From Epsilonproteobacteria bacterium UBA4036 (GTDB lineage Bacteria; Campylobacterota; Campylobacteria; Campylobacterales; Arcobacteraceae): a stretch of 55,649 nt of DNA. The translations under genes were made by a program, and so were the position numbers. The stretch covers positions 156,698-212,346 of the forward strand of contig DGAG01000001.1 of the NCBI GenBank assembly GCA_002382325.1, written 5' to 3'. This document shows, one piece after another, positions 36,264-45,287 of the stretch (positions are counted from its first letter, which is position 1; each line of letters starts with the position of its first letter). Under the pieces are notes generated by a model. The model saw only the letters and a list, made by a program, of their open reading frames with translations, had not been told where the DNA came from and made no database searches.

Positions 36264-37613
36264 CTAAAAGAGTTCAATCATTTTAACCACTTCATCGACC
36301 TCAAAACACTTAATATGTTTGATATTTTTAGGTTTTGTTGCTACTATGGCTTTACTAAAACCTTGTGTTGAAGCCTCTTTAAGCCGTATATCCATAGAGT
36401 AAACGTCTTTGATTTCTCCGGTAAGACTCACCTCTCCTATAAAAATGGATTCTTTGGAAATGGCACGATTTCTAAACGAAGAGATAATGGCTGCAATAAC
36501 GGCTAAATCTGCCGAACTCTCTTTTATTTTTATGCCTCCACTGATATTGATAAAGACATCGTAATGATTTAAAGGCAAATCCAATTTCTTTTCAAGTAAT
36601 GCCAAAAGCATATTGAGTCGATTTGAATCAAATCCTGTGGCACTTCGTTTGGGGTTAGGGTAGGTGGATTCACTCACCAAAGCTTGCACTTCTAAAATTA
36701 AAGCTCGAGTACCTTCAACACTTACTGTCAAAGCAGATCCTGCTTGAGGTTTACTTCTGTCAAAAAATTTAGAGGCAATATCTTTGGCACTTATTAACCC
36801 TTCGTTTCGCATTTCAAAAATACCAATTTCACTCGTGCTTCCAAATCGGTTTTTAAACCCTCGTAACATTCGTATTTCACGACTGGCTTCTCCTTCAAAA
36901 TATAACACCGTATCAACCATGTGTTCAAGAACTCTTGGCCCTGCAATACTTCCATCTTTGGTAATATGCCCAATAATAAACATCGCAATATTGGACTCTT
37001 TGGCTTTTCGCATGAGTTCAAAAGTAATCTCACGCACTTGAGAAACACTGCCTGGAGCACTGCTTAAATGATCTGAATAAATGGTTTGAATGGAGTCAAT
37101 GATAACCGCTTCATAGGGCTCTCTTAAAAGTTCTGCTTGGATTTCTTCGAGTTTAATTTCAGAAAGTAAGTATAAGTTGTCGCTGTTAGCCTCAAGCCGA
37201 TTGGCACGAATTTTAATTTGTCCTGCACTCTCTTCCCCTGAAACATAGAGTACTTTTTTACCATTTTGAGCAATATTTCCTGCAATTTTGAGCAGTAATG
37301 TTGATTTCCCCACCCCTGGGCTTCCTCCAATTAATGTTAAACTGCCAGGAACAATACCGCCTCCTAAAACCAAATCAAATTCGTTGTCATAGGATGAAAA
37401 ACGGGTAATATCATCTTGTTTGATTTGCGTAATGGGTTGAGCTTTTGAATCACTTGTGGTCATTTTAGAAATCTGTTTTAATACTTCTTGTTGGTCTTGG
37501 TTTAACTCAATAAAACTCTCCCAAGAACCACAATTAGGACATTTACCTAACCATTTACTGGCTTGTTCCCCACAATGTTGACACTCAAAAAGTGATGTTT
37601 TTTTCTTTGCCAT
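36264..37613 (-). CDS. radA: DNA repair/recombination ATPase RadA (Sms)
   Basis: 449 residues. A four-Cys zinc finger (FECQHCGEQASKWLGKCPNC, about 8-28), a RecA-like domain with Walker A GGSPGVGKST and the RadA mark GFKNRFGS, and a Lon-like C-terminal domain. It helps in branch migration during recombination. I start at ATG 37613 with AAAGG upstream. The frame stays open to 37754, but that extension reads backwards through heptad element 3 and carries no family sequence. Confidence 0.95.
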   Translation of the reverse strand: MAKKKTSLFECQHCGEQASKWLGKCPNCGSWESFIELNQDQQEVLKQISKMTTSDSKAQPITQIKQDDITRFSSYDNEFDLVLGGGIVPGSLTLIGGSPGVGKSTLLLKIAGNIAQNGKKVLYVSGEESAGQIKIRANRLEANSDNLYLLSEIKLEEIQAELLREPYEAVIIDSIQTIYSDHLSSAPGSVSQVREITFELMRKAKESNIAMFIIGHITKDGSIAGPRVLEHMVDTVLYFEGEASREIRMLRGFKNRFGSTSEIGIFEMRNEGLISAKDIASKFFDRSKPQAGSALTVSVEGTRALILEVQALVSESTYPNPKRSATGFDSNRLNMLLALLEKKLDLPLNHYDVFINISGGIKIKESSADLAVIAAIISSFRNRAISKESIFIGEVSLTGEIKDVYSMDIRLKEASTQGFSKAIVATKPKNIKHIKCFEVDEVVKMIELF

Positions 37614-37695
37614 AGTTTTGCCTTTACCTTTTATAATGACATCATACAAAAAATATTTTAAGAGGAATAAAAATCTTACATATTGTAATATTTTT

Positions 37696-37759
37696 AGTAA
37701 GTGGTGAGTAGTAAGTAGTGAGAGGTAATTACATGCCTCGTTACTTTTCACCACTCACT
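37696..37759. repeat. Heptad-repeat hairpin element 3 (radical SAM / radA gap)
   Basis: Left arm: AGTAAGT, GGTGAGT, AGTAAGT, AGTGAGA, GGTAATT (37696-37730). Spacer of 8 nt. Right arm: CGTTACT, TTTCACC, ACTCACT (37739-37759). The TGA stop of the radical SAM gene (37748-37750 on the opposite strand) is inside the right arm, and the last residues of that protein are spelled by it. Confidence 0.8.
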
Positions 37760-39262
37760 ATTTCTAATTTGTTGCCGTTTATTGGTTTTTGAAACATTTT
37801 TTTGTGCCACATCATAGTGTTGAGGGATGATTTTTTTCAAAAAGGGAGGGATTTTCCTTCCTCCTACTTTCATAACATCTTCTAAAATAGTATGCGCTAA
37901 TTGTTCTTTTTCATGTTTTTGGCTCATGTATTCAAATAAAAATTGTGCCATTCGATCCAATGAGATTTTATAGGTTGATTCATTTCTTTTATACAGCCAT
38001 TGGCTTAAATCAAAGAAGTTTTCATAGACTTTGCCATCTTGGAATAAAAGAGCAGTTGTCTTTTGAAAATTTCCGCTGTTGTAAATAATATCCCAAAATC
38101 GAGCAAATCGTTTCATGGTTTGCATAAGAGAAAAGTCAATCAAATTATTTTTTAAAATATCATAAGGAGGTGAGTCATTGTAAACCATACCATAAATTTC
38201 GTCATGTCGATTTAAAGTAGTACCAGATAGTTTTTTTAAAATACCCACTTGAATCTCTCCTGAGCAAAGAGCATAAAGTTCGTTAAGATTTTTGCCAAAA
38301 CTTTCAATGCTCTCTCCTGGAAGACCAATGATTAAATCAATGTGCATATGTGCGTGTGTCTCTTTGGATAAAAATTGAAGATTTTCTTTGATTTTAGGGA
38401 TATTAAGATTTCTTTTGATTTCTTTTGCGACGTTTAAATTGAGTGTTTGAATCCCCACTTCCAGTTGTAAACTTCCTTCTTTGAACTGTTTGATTAAGGC
38501 TCTTAACTCAGAAGGAAAATTATCAGGAATAACCTCAAAATGCAAAAAGTAATCCTCTTTTTTAGTTAAAAAATAGTTTAAAATGGCTTGGGCATATGAA
38601 ATTTTGATATTAAAGGTTCGGTCAATAAACTTAAAGTTTCGAGCCCCCCTTTGCCAGAGTTTTTCTATTTCGCTTAAGAAAACATCCACACTTAAGTAAC
38701 GCATTTTTTTGTCAATGGATGAAAGACAAAATTCACACTCATAAGGGCAACCTCGTGCCATTTCTACATAGATATGTCGGTTTTTTATATCAAAATCAGT
38801 GTACTCATCGTAGGGTAAAACAATGTTTTGGAAATCGACTTTACTTGAGGTTATGATTCGTGGTTGTTGGCAGGATTTATTAAGAAGTTCTTTACAAAGC
38901 GTATAAAAGCTAATTTCTCCCTCTCCACAAATAATATAATCGGCCAAATCAAAATTGACACGAAGCGGTTGAAAACTCACCTCAGGACCGCCTAAAACTA
39001 CAATTGTATTAGGAGAGACTTTTTTGATGGTTTTAACCAGTTCACACACATCTAAAGCATTCCAAATATACACCGCAATACCTATGATTTTGGGATTATG
39101 TTCAAGGATTTGTTCCGCAATGGTTTGAACGGATGAGTTGATAGCAAATTCTAAGATTTCAGCTTCTTTTTTAAGCTCTTTTAAGTTGGCGTATAAATAT
39201 CGCAATCCCAAGGATGAGTGAGAATATCTTGAATTTAATGTAGTCAGTATTATGGTTTTCAT
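37748..39262 (-). CDS. B12-binding radical SAM enzyme (DUF4080-type)
   Basis: 504 residues. A cobalamin-binding domain (about 1-130; STxGLRYL, VVLGGPEVSF, IICGEGE), then a radical SAM core with ARGCPYECEFC (about 175) and a DUF4080 domain at the C-terminus. Reaction unknown; relatives are annotated only by fold. Two starts compete: ATG 39262 and GTG 39277; neither has a strong ribosome site, and I prefer ATG. The C-terminal 5 residues come from element 3. Confidence 0.85.
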   Translation of the reverse strand: MKTIILTTLNSRYSHSSLGLRYLYANLKELKKEAEILEFAINSSVQTIAEQILEHNPKIIGIAVYIWNALDVCELVKTIKKVSPNTIVVLGGPEVSFQPLRVNFDLADYIICGEGEISFYTLCKELLNKSCQQPRIITSSKVDFQNIVLPYDEYTDFDIKNRHIYVEMARGCPYECEFCLSSIDKKMRYLSVDVFLSEIEKLWQRGARNFKFIDRTFNIKISYAQAILNYFLTKKEDYFLHFEVIPDNFPSELRALIKQFKEGSLQLEVGIQTLNLNVAKEIKRNLNIPKIKENLQFLSKETHAHMHIDLIIGLPGESIESFGKNLNELYALCSGEIQVGILKKLSGTTLNRHDEIYGMVYNDSPPYDILKNNLIDFSLMQTMKRFARFWDIIYNSGNFQKTTALLFQDGKVYENFFDLSQWLYKRNESTYKISLDRMAQFLFEYMSQKHEKEQLAHTILEDVMKVGGRKIPPFLKKIIPQHYDVAQKNVSKTNKRQQIRNSEW

Positions 39263-39371
39263 GCGGGATTGTAACACAATTAAATGAAAGGTTTACTTCG
39301 ATGATGAAGAGAGAAAATAGCTTTTTAGGGTTAATTATGTTTTTAATGATATTCTTTAAGTCTATTGTGAA

Positions 39372-39377
39372 TATAAT
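39372..39377 (+). promoter_or_regulatory. Candidate -10 box of the 39411 lipoprotein
   Basis: TATAAT 33 nt before the ATG; a second copy at 39391-39396 is probably too close to serve. No -35 identified. Confidence 0.4.
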
Positions 39378-39410
39378 GTGATTTTTAAATTATAATATCA
39401 AAGGAAAAAA

Positions 39411-39779
39411 ATGAATAAATTAGTGAGTTTAACTGTTGCAGTGGCATTAGGATTGAGTTTTACAGGGTGTAGTTATAGAACTGACTCAGGAATTAGTATT
39501 CCACAAAATGTAAGTGCAAAAACAAGTGTGCTTATCACAGAAGATGATTTAATCGATAAAAATTGTAAAACCATAGAACAAATTGATGCCAGTGTAAAGA
39601 AACTAACCGTATTTCACAAAAATCCTACCAAAGAGCAAGTCAATTTTGTCTTATCAGAAAAAGCAAAAAAACTTGATGCTAATGCGGTAAGAAACGTAAA
39701 ATATACTTCAGGTGTAGGTCTAACAACATGGGGATATATGGATGCCCAAGGCGATGCTTCTAAATGTGATTTAAATTAA
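39411..39779 (+). CDS. Small lipoprotein (DUF4156-like)
   Basis: 122 residues. Lipoprotein signal ALGLSFTGCSY (Cys at 20). The remaining 100 residues contain the pattern NAVRNVKYTSGVGLTTWGY (about 92-110) seen in DUF4156 lipoproteins. Two more Cys could form a disulfide. Two TATAAT boxes lie upstream (39372 and 39391). AAAGGA is well placed. Followed at 14 bp by another exported protein. Confidence 0.75.
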   Translation: MNKLVSLTVAVALGLSFTGCSYRTDSGISIPQNVSAKTSVLITEDDLIDKNCKTIEQIDASVKKLTVFHKNPTKEQVNFVLSEKAKKLDANAVRNVKYTSGVGLTTWGYMDAQGDASKCDLN

Positions 39780-39793
39780 ATATAAGAAGTTAC

Positions 39794-40456
39794 ATGAAAC
39801 AACTATTTAAATGTTTTTATATACTCACCTTTTTAATAACTATTGTTGTTGCAGACTCAAAAGAGAATAATAGAAATATTCAATATATGAGTTCAGAGAT
39901 TTTTTATAAAGAACTTTATAATTTAGGAGTTTATTGGGATAGGCAAATATTAGATATAGAAACGAATTGTCAAAGTCAATACAAAGTTGATCCAATATCT
40001 TTTTCTATTATAAAACCAATAGTCTTTGATAATAATCAAGTTCACCCTATTGATGGTATGTGGACATTTAGATTTAAATTTACACGATGTAATAATTTTA
40101 TGATTTATAATGCTTTGATAATTGCTAGAAAAGATAATTTACCTAAAATGGTAGCATTGGTTCCTGGAAATACAAACTGTTCACCTCAATTAATTTCAGA
40201 TTTATATCGTGGAATATTAGTAAATCTTTATGCTAAATATCCTTCAGAAAAGAAATGTGAGCGGGAAAAATTTTTTGATACGCAAGTTACAATAGCACCC
40301 AAAACTGTCATGGAAAAAGGTGATGAAATAAATATGTGGGAAGAGTTATGGAAGATAGAATATTGTGGAGAAAAAATAGATATGAATATTTGTTTACTTC
40401 AAACACAAAAGAATGTTGGAACAACATGGGTTATTGGAAAATGTAAAAATAATTAG
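39794..40456 (+). CDS. Exported protein of unknown function (220 aa)
   Basis: I do not recognise the family. Signal peptide FYILTFLITIVVADS (cleavage near residue 21). The mature part has six or more Cys, for example in NCQSQYK, RCNNF, NCSP, KCERE and NICLL, which suggests disulfides in the periplasm. It is 14 bp after the DUF4156-like lipoprotein and probably co-transcribed, ending at a hairpin. Base use matches neighbours. Confidence 0.75.
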   Translation: MKQLFKCFYILTFLITIVVADSKENNRNIQYMSSEIFYKELYNLGVYWDRQILDIETNCQSQYKVDPISFSIIKPIVFDNNQVHPIDGMWTFRFKFTRCNNFMIYNALIIARKDNLPKMVALVPGNTNCSPQLISDLYRGILVNLYAKYPSEKKCEREKFFDTQVTIAPKTVMEKGDEINMWEELWKIEYCGEKIDMNICLLQTQKNVGTTWVIGKCKNN

Positions 40457-40478
40457 CTTAAAGTTGTTAAGATATTTT

Positions 40479-40512
40479 CTATTCCCAAGCTTCAGCTTGA
40501 GAATAGATTTTA
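40479..40512 (+). terminator. Terminator after the 39411-40456 pair
   Basis: Stem CTATTC, one mismatch, CAAGC (40479-40490), loop TTCA, stem GCTTG, A, GAATAG (40495-40506), then ATTTTAAAT. 23 bp past the stop. Confidence 0.7.
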
Positions 40513-40618
40513 AATGTTAAATTGTTAAAATTATCTGTAATGTAATATATTTCTGCTGATAACCTTTAAATCTTAAAGAGTCTATTGAACAAAGTAAACC
40601 CCTTTCAAACCTCACAAA

Positions 40619-40627
40619 TGCTATAAT
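40619..40627 (+). promoter_or_regulatory. Extended -10 promoter of the propeller-exporter-esterase genes
   Basis: TGCTATAAT, a perfect extended -10, 28 nt upstream of the ATG at 40655. No recognisable -35 is present, which is common for TGn promoters. Confidence 0.6.
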
Positions 40628-40654
40628 CCCCACAAAGAAAAAAAGGAAGTGACC

Positions 40655-41575
40655 ATGCAACTTTTAGAAGTCTATAAAATCTGGGATAAAGCACCTCATA
40701 ATGCTTTTACCGACCTTATTTGGTTTAAGGGGCATTTTTATTGTGCTTTTCGAGAAGGCAGTACGCATATGTCGTATGATGGTAAACTTCGAATTATTCG
40801 CTCAAGCGATGCTAAAACTTGGGAAAGTGTGGCGTTAATGAAGTATAAAAATGGCGATGTGCGTGATGCTAAACTTTCGATTACTCCTTCAAATGAACTC
40901 ATGCTCAATGGTGGTGTTCGATATGAAAAACCCATTGAGGGATACACTTTACAGTCTGTTACATGGTTTTCAAATGATGGCAGAAAATGGACTAAAGCTT
41001 TTACGTCATTGTCTGATTTAGGAACATGGCGTTGGAGTGTGACTTGGAATGAAAATATGGCGTACAGTTTTGGCTATACAGGAAGAGACAAACACGGGTG
41101 TTTGTATGCATCAAACGATGGAAAAACATGGGAAATTCGTAAAGATAAAGCCTATCCCGATATTGAAAGTTATGGCAATGAAACGTCGTTGCTTTTTCTT
41201 GAAAACCGTGATGCGTATTGTCTTTTACGACGAGATAAGAAAAGTGGCACTGCCATGCTTGGCATTTCAAAATCGCCTTACACTTCATGGCAATGGAGTG
41301 ATTTAAATGTGCCCATTGGTGGACCTAAAATGATTGCTTTGACGCCTGAGCGTTTCTTAGCTGCGGTTCGTTTGTATGAAAAAGATTCTGCTCGAACCTC
41401 TTTGTGTTGGATTGACCCCCATAAAGCCACACTGATTGAAGTGCTTACCCTTCCTTCCGGTGGTGATAACAGTTACGCAGGACTCATAACTTATGATGGT
41501 TTTATTTGGGTGAGTTACTACTCCTCTCATGAAGAAAAATCGTGTATCTATTTGGCAAAATTACGCCTGATGTAG
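40655..41575 (+). CDS. Sialidase-fold beta-propeller protein, cytoplasmic
   Basis: 306 residues. Beta-propeller with sialidase/BNR-like Asp boxes: SSDAKTWES, SNDGRKWTK and SNDGKTWEI (about 50, 105 and 150). An FRxxS-like start (YCAFREGST) recalls the Arg of the sialidase site. There is no signal peptide, so it acts inside the cell if it is an enzyme at all; substrate unknown. ATG 40655 chosen over GTG 40649 because AAAGGAAG (40642-40649) fits only the former. Followed by an EamA exporter 17 bp away. Confidence 0.7.
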   Translation: MQLLEVYKIWDKAPHNAFTDLIWFKGHFYCAFREGSTHMSYDGKLRIIRSSDAKTWESVALMKYKNGDVRDAKLSITPSNELMLNGGVRYEKPIEGYTLQSVTWFSNDGRKWTKAFTSLSDLGTWRWSVTWNENMAYSFGYTGRDKHGCLYASNDGKTWEIRKDKAYPDIESYGNETSLLFLENRDAYCLLRRDKKSGTAMLGISKSPYTSWQWSDLNVPIGGPKMIALTPERFLAAVRLYEKDSARTSLCWIDPHKATLIEVLTLPSGGDNSYAGLITYDGFIWVSYYSSHEEKSCIYLAKLRLM

Positions 41576-41592
41576 TCTTATAAAGGAATATT

Positions 41593-42489
41593 TTGTCAAA
41601 AATCTCAACACTTCAAGCCCATTTTTATGTCTTATTGGCGACCTTTTTAGTGGCAGGTTCATTTATTGCTTCACAACCATTAGCCAATGCGATTAACCCT
41701 TTTTCACTGACATTATTTCGATTCTTATTTTCATTGTTGATTCTAGCTCCTTTTATTTTATTGCGACAAAACTTACGCCAAAAAGTTATCTCTACACTGC
41801 CTCGAGCGATGGTGATTAGCTTTTTTTACTCTTTATATTTTATGGCATTATTTGAAGCTTTGAAAACGACTACGGTTTTAAATACAGGCACTCTTTATAC
41901 GCTTGTACCTTTGATGACAGCAGTGTTGGCATTTTTTGTCTTTAAAGAAAAAATCAATTTGAATAAATTTTTGGTCTATGTAATTGGACTTATTGGTACG
42001 CTTTGGGTTGTGTTTAAAGCCAATATTGAGTTGTTGTTAAATTTTAGTTTGAATTTTGGGGATTATATTTTTCTTGTAGGGGCATTAAGTATGTGTTGCT
42101 ACAGTATCAGTTTAAAATATTTTTACCGACAAGACAATATTTTGGTGCTGGTTTTTTGCACACTTTTAGGTGGTTGTATTTGGTTACTCTTAGCTATTTT
42201 GTTGCTGAATCAACCGTTACATTGGGAACTCATACGAGGTGAATTGCTTTATAATATGCTTTATTTAATCGTAGGCACTACGATTATGACACTGTATTTA
42301 TATCAAAAAACAACCGTGGTACTTGGACCTACAAAAGTGATGTCTTATATCTATTTAAATCCCATTGCAGTTGCAGTATTATTGTATGTGTTAAAAGATG
42401 AAAACATTGAAGCCATTGTTTTTATTGGGATAATGATTTCAGCAGCAGCCACAGTGATTTTACAAAAAAATGCAAGGAGTGCAACATGA
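41593..42489 (+). CDS. EamA-family (DMT) transporter
   Basis: 298 residues, ten TM helices in two EamA halves (about 7-140 and 155-290). Family members export amino acids or metabolites. Motifs: NPFSLTLFRFLFSLLILAP near 35 and YIYLNPIAVAVLL near 255. TTG start with AAAGGA 5 nt upstream. Overlaps the esterase by 4 bp. Confidence 0.88.
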   Translation: MSKISTLQAHFYVLLATFLVAGSFIASQPLANAINPFSLTLFRFLFSLLILAPFILLRQNLRQKVISTLPRAMVISFFYSLYFMALFEALKTTTVLNTGTLYTLVPLMTAVLAFFVFKEKINLNKFLVYVIGLIGTLWVVFKANIELLLNFSLNFGDYIFLVGALSMCCYSISLKYFYRQDNILVLVFCTLLGGCIWLLLAILLLNQPLHWELIRGELLYNMLYLIVGTTIMTLYLYQKTTVVLGPTKVMSYIYLNPIAVAVLLYVLKDENIEAIVFIGIMISAAATVILQKNARSAT

Positions 42490-43052
42490 TTATCTATATT
42501 CACGGATTTGGAAGCAGTGGCGTGGGTGGAAAAGCCACGTTGTTAAAAGAACATTTTAACGATACAATCATTTTACCCTCTTTAAGTTATGTTCCTAATT
42601 TGGCGATTCATACACTCGAACAGCTTATTAAGATGTTCTTAAAGCAAGGAGAAAAAGTGGGATTAGTGGGTTCTTCTTTGGGCGGGTATTACAGCATATA
42701 TTTAGCTCAAAAATATGAGCTCAAAGCGGTGTTAATCAATCCTGCTATAACGCCTTATAAAACACTGGATAAAATTGGAATGGCAACAAACTATTATGAC
42801 TTATCTTCCTTTGAAGTCACACAAGAACATATGCAGATGTTAAAAACTTTTGAAGTTGATTCTATTACGAATGAAAAAAATATTATGGTGTTGTTGCAAA
42901 AAGGGGATGAATTACTTAACTACGAAGATGCCATAAAGAAACTGCCTCATGCCCATTTCAAAATAGAAGAGGGTGGAAATCACAGTTTTGAAGGAATTGA
43001 ACGTTATTTTGATGAGATAGAGAGTTTTTTTGTAGTGACAAGTGAAAAGTAA
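42486..43052 (+). CDS. YqiA-type alpha/beta hydrolase (UPF0227)
   Basis: 188 residues. The oxyanion region HGFGSS near residue 6, nucleophile Ser in GSSLGGYYS (about 60-68), an Asp in KGDELLNY and the His in GGNHSF. This is an esterase fold like E. coli YqiA; substrate unknown. The last five codons (Val-Thr-Ser-Glu-Lys) and the stop are provided by element 4, and the same tail occurs on another protein in the window (52716). Confidence 0.85.
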   Translation: MIIYIHGFGSSGVGGKATLLKEHFNDTIILPSLSYVPNLAIHTLEQLIKMFLKQGEKVGLVGSSLGGYYSIYLAQKYELKAVLINPAITPYKTLDKIGMATNYYDLSSFEVTQEHMQMLKTFEVDSITNEKNIMVLLQKGDELLNYEDAIKKLPHAHFKIEEGGNHSFEGIERYFDEIESFFVVTSEK

Positions 43053-43086
43053 CAAGTAACGAGTGACATAAATTCACTCGTTACTC
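43034..43086. repeat. Heptad-repeat hairpin element 4 (esterase / tsdA)
   Basis: AGTGACA, AGTGAAA, AGTAACA, AGTAACG, AGTGACA (43034-43068), then a 7-nt loop region and TTCACTC, GTTACTC (43073-43086). AGTAACGAGTGA (43055-43066) and TCACTCGTTACT (43074-43085) are an exact 12-bp inverted repeat. The esterase stop TAA (43050-43052) lies in the third unit; the tsdA stop is 8 nt past the element. Confidence 0.85.
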
Positions 43087-43093
43087 AAAAAAA

Positions 43094-44077
43094 CTATTTA
43101 ATAATTTTTCCAAATGGTCCAAATTGATGTTCTATTGACTCTTTCCCGGGTCGATACACATCGGGAGCTTTTACTGCGTCATCAGGGAAATCGGCAATTC
43201 TGTTGGCTTTTTCTGGACGTTCATGTGAATCTTGATTCATAAAAGCTGCCACATCATACGCTTCTTTGTCGGTTAAAATAGGGTTCTCTTTTGTTGCACC
43301 TAAAGGCATATTACTTTTGATAAAATCAGCGGCTTTAAGGACACGATACATTCCGGCTCCTTTATTATAGCTGTCACTTCCCCATAATGGTGGAAACGTA
43401 TATCCGTTGGCTAAACCTTCGTTTTTAAGACCTTCTCCATTGGCACCATGACAAGACAAACAGTGCATTTCATACACTTTTTGACCATTGGCAATATCGG
43501 CTTTGTTTTGTTTGATCATTTTTCGGTCAATTTTTGCTAAGCTTCGTCCTTCCATTTTGGCTCCACCTACAGGAATACCTTGACTTAACCAGTGCATATA
43601 GGCTTCAAAAGCTTTCATCTCTTTTGATTGAACGGGCAGTGGTTTCCCGTTCATACTTCGTTGCATACAGCCATTGATTCTGTCTGTAATTGTACCAATG
43701 GTATCTTCTCTTGGTCGGTATTGTGGGAATTCAGCGGCTGTTCCAATAAAAGGAGCAGAATAGGCTTTTGTTCCTGCATCTAAGTGACAGGTTTGGCACG
43801 AAAGATTATTCCCTGCAAATCGCATATTTTCATCTTTGACTTCAGGGCCTATATATTTATACGTGTGAACGGTTAACTCTTTTCCGTATTTGACCAAATC
43901 TCCAAATTGGTTGTTTGGAATGGTACTTTCATCGGGAATTTTATACTCCATAACAGGCTTTTTAATCCCTTTATCACTTCTTTTTGCCAACTCTTTTGGA
44001 TCAAATGCCGAAGCACTTGTAATAAGAGCAGAAGAAAGAATTGCCCCTAAAACCATTTTTTGTGAAATTGATTTCAT
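43094..44077 (-). CDS. tsdA: Diheme cytochrome c, TsdA-like thiosulfate dehydrogenase / tetrathionate reductase
   Basis: 327 residues, periplasmic, signal peptide to about residue 24. Two haem c sites: CQTCH (C94-H98) and CLSCH (C206-H210). Between them DRINGCMQRSMNGKPLP carries Cys137, at the position where TsdA enzymes have the Cys that ligates the active-site haem. NMPLG (about 256-260) offers a Met ligand for the second haem. These fit TsdA, which interconverts thiosulfate and tetrathionate and in Campylobacter works as a reductase. Its sensor, regulator and kinase genes are directly upstream on the same strand. Confidence 0.8.
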   Translation of the reverse strand: MKSISQKMVLGAILSSALITSASAFDPKELAKRSDKGIKKPVMEYKIPDESTIPNNQFGDLVKYGKELTVHTYKYIGPEVKDENMRFAGNNLSCQTCHLDAGTKAYSAPFIGTAAEFPQYRPREDTIGTITDRINGCMQRSMNGKPLPVQSKEMKAFEAYMHWLSQGIPVGGAKMEGRSLAKIDRKMIKQNKADIANGQKVYEMHCLSCHGANGEGLKNEGLANGYTFPPLWGSDSYNKGAGMYRVLKAADFIKSNMPLGATKENPILTDKEAYDVAAFMNQDSHERPEKANRIADFPDDAVKAPDVYRPGKESIEHQFGPFGKIIK

Positions 44078-44102
44078 TGTCTCTCCTTTGAATATTTATA
44101 GA

Positions 44103-44169
44103 AGTATATAAATATAAAGTTACTTTTATGTTTACTTTTACTCTTTGTTTTTAAGAATTTTTTAAGAAT
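44103..44169 (-). promoter_or_regulatory. tsdA regulatory region with two sets of direct repeats
   Basis: On the plus strand TTTTTAAGAAT occurs twice in tandem (44148-44158, 44159-44169), an exact 11-bp period, partly inside the kinase gene's end. Closer to tsdA, TTACTTTTA occurs at 44120-44128 and 44132-44140, a 12-bp period. A TATACT-like -10 on the minus strand lies at 44108-44103. OmpR-type regulators bind direct repeats of about 10-11 bp upstream of promoters, and the OmpR-type regulator gene is adjacent. Which repeat is the site is not known. Confidence 0.6.
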
Positions 44170-45287
44170 GTGTAGCTAAAAGTGGTACCGTTATGCACAG
44201 AAGATTGAACCTCAATTGCAATGTTGTTTTCATCGCAAATATTTTTGACAATATTTAGCCCAATACCAAAGCCTCCTTTTATGGAGTTTTCTTTATAGTA
44301 ACGATGAAAAATCTGTTTTTTATTGACAATGAGTTCACCAAAATTTGTAACATGAAAAACAATATGCGTTGGTGTTTGGTGTAAGTGTATTGAAATAAGA
44401 GTATTTTTAAAGGAATATTTAATTGCATTTGAAAGGGTGTTATCAATGAGTCGTTGCAGTTGAATACGGTTAAGAAAAAGCTTAACATCGTTTTGAATAT
44501 CACAGCTAAAAATAAGATTTTTTGTTTGTGTTAAACTCTCAAATTGATCAATTCTTTGTCTTAAAATATAGGAAAAGTCAAGTAACTCTTTGTTGTAGTT
44601 CACACTTTTTTGTTTGATTAAATACTCAATGTCTTCATAGACCAAAAAAAGATTTTTTGTAGCATTCATCGAACGGGTAATCTCTTTGATTTGAGGATGT
44701 TTCTCTTCTAAAATTTCCAAATTAAGTTGAATGACTCCCAATGGAGTTTTAAGTTCATGCATCGCATCATTAAAAAATGCGTCCAAATATTCATTGGCTT
44801 TTTTATAAGGTTCGACACTGATTTTGATGATTAAATAGATGGAAATAAAAATAAATATACCAATACAAAGGGATAAAATAAGAATTTTAAGGTAAATGGT
44901 TTCATAAGAAAGTGCTTTAGAAACGGTTAAAAAACGGGCGTCGAGTCGATTGTCTAAGAGTTTAACTTTTGTATGTAAAAACTCATACGAATCATTGAGT
45001 TGAGGATGGCTTGTTTTGAATATGATTTTTTCTTGCTCATTAAGCAGCTTAACTTCAAATTGAAACGATTGAGGAAAACTGAAAGTATCATTTTTAGAGT
45101 TTGAAAATTCATAAAGGGCATTTTGGATAAGTGTTGCATGGTCATACAGCAGTTTATTTTGTTGGGTTTTGTAATTTTCTATCTCTAATTGGGTATAAAA
45201 ATACGCAGGAATCGTAATAAAAAGAATAAACATTACGGTATATAAAAAAGCGATTTGAAATAAAAAGCGTTTACTCTTGTGTAACAA
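44151..45287 (-). CDS. Sensor histidine kinase of the tsdA operon
   Basis: 378 residues. Two TM helices (about 8-30 and 135-155) around a periplasmic domain of about 100 residues, then dimerisation/His box HELKTPLGVI (about 178-187), and ATPase motifs NAIKYSF and FGIGLNIVKN. The TTG start at 45287 has AGGA 7-8 nt upstream and overlaps the response regulator by 17 bp. Last regulator before tsdA, 73 bp away. Confidence 0.88.
   Translation of the reverse strand: MLHKSKRFLFQIAFLYTVMFILFITIPAYFYTQLEIENYKTQQNKLLYDHATLIQNALYEFSNSKNDTFSFPQSFQFEVKLLNEQEKIIFKTSHPQLNDSYEFLHTKVKLLDNRLDARFLTVSKALSYETIYLKILILSLCIGIFIFISIYLIIKISVEPYKKANEYLDAFFNDAMHELKTPLGVIQLNLEILEEKHPQIKEITRSMNATKNLFLVYEDIEYLIKQKSVNYNKELLDFSYILRQRIDQFESLTQTKNLIFSCDIQNDVKLFLNRIQLQRLIDNTLSNAIKYSFKNTLISIHLHQTPTHIVFHVTNFGELIVNKKQIFHRYYKENSIKGGFGIGLNIVKNICDENNIAIEVQSSVHNGTTFSYTFLKNS

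Noticed and set aside
37614..37754. N-terminal extension of RadA by 47 residues
   Set aside because: It reads through heptad element 3 and the spacer; family sequence starts at the zinc finger just after ATG 37613, which has its own ribosome site.
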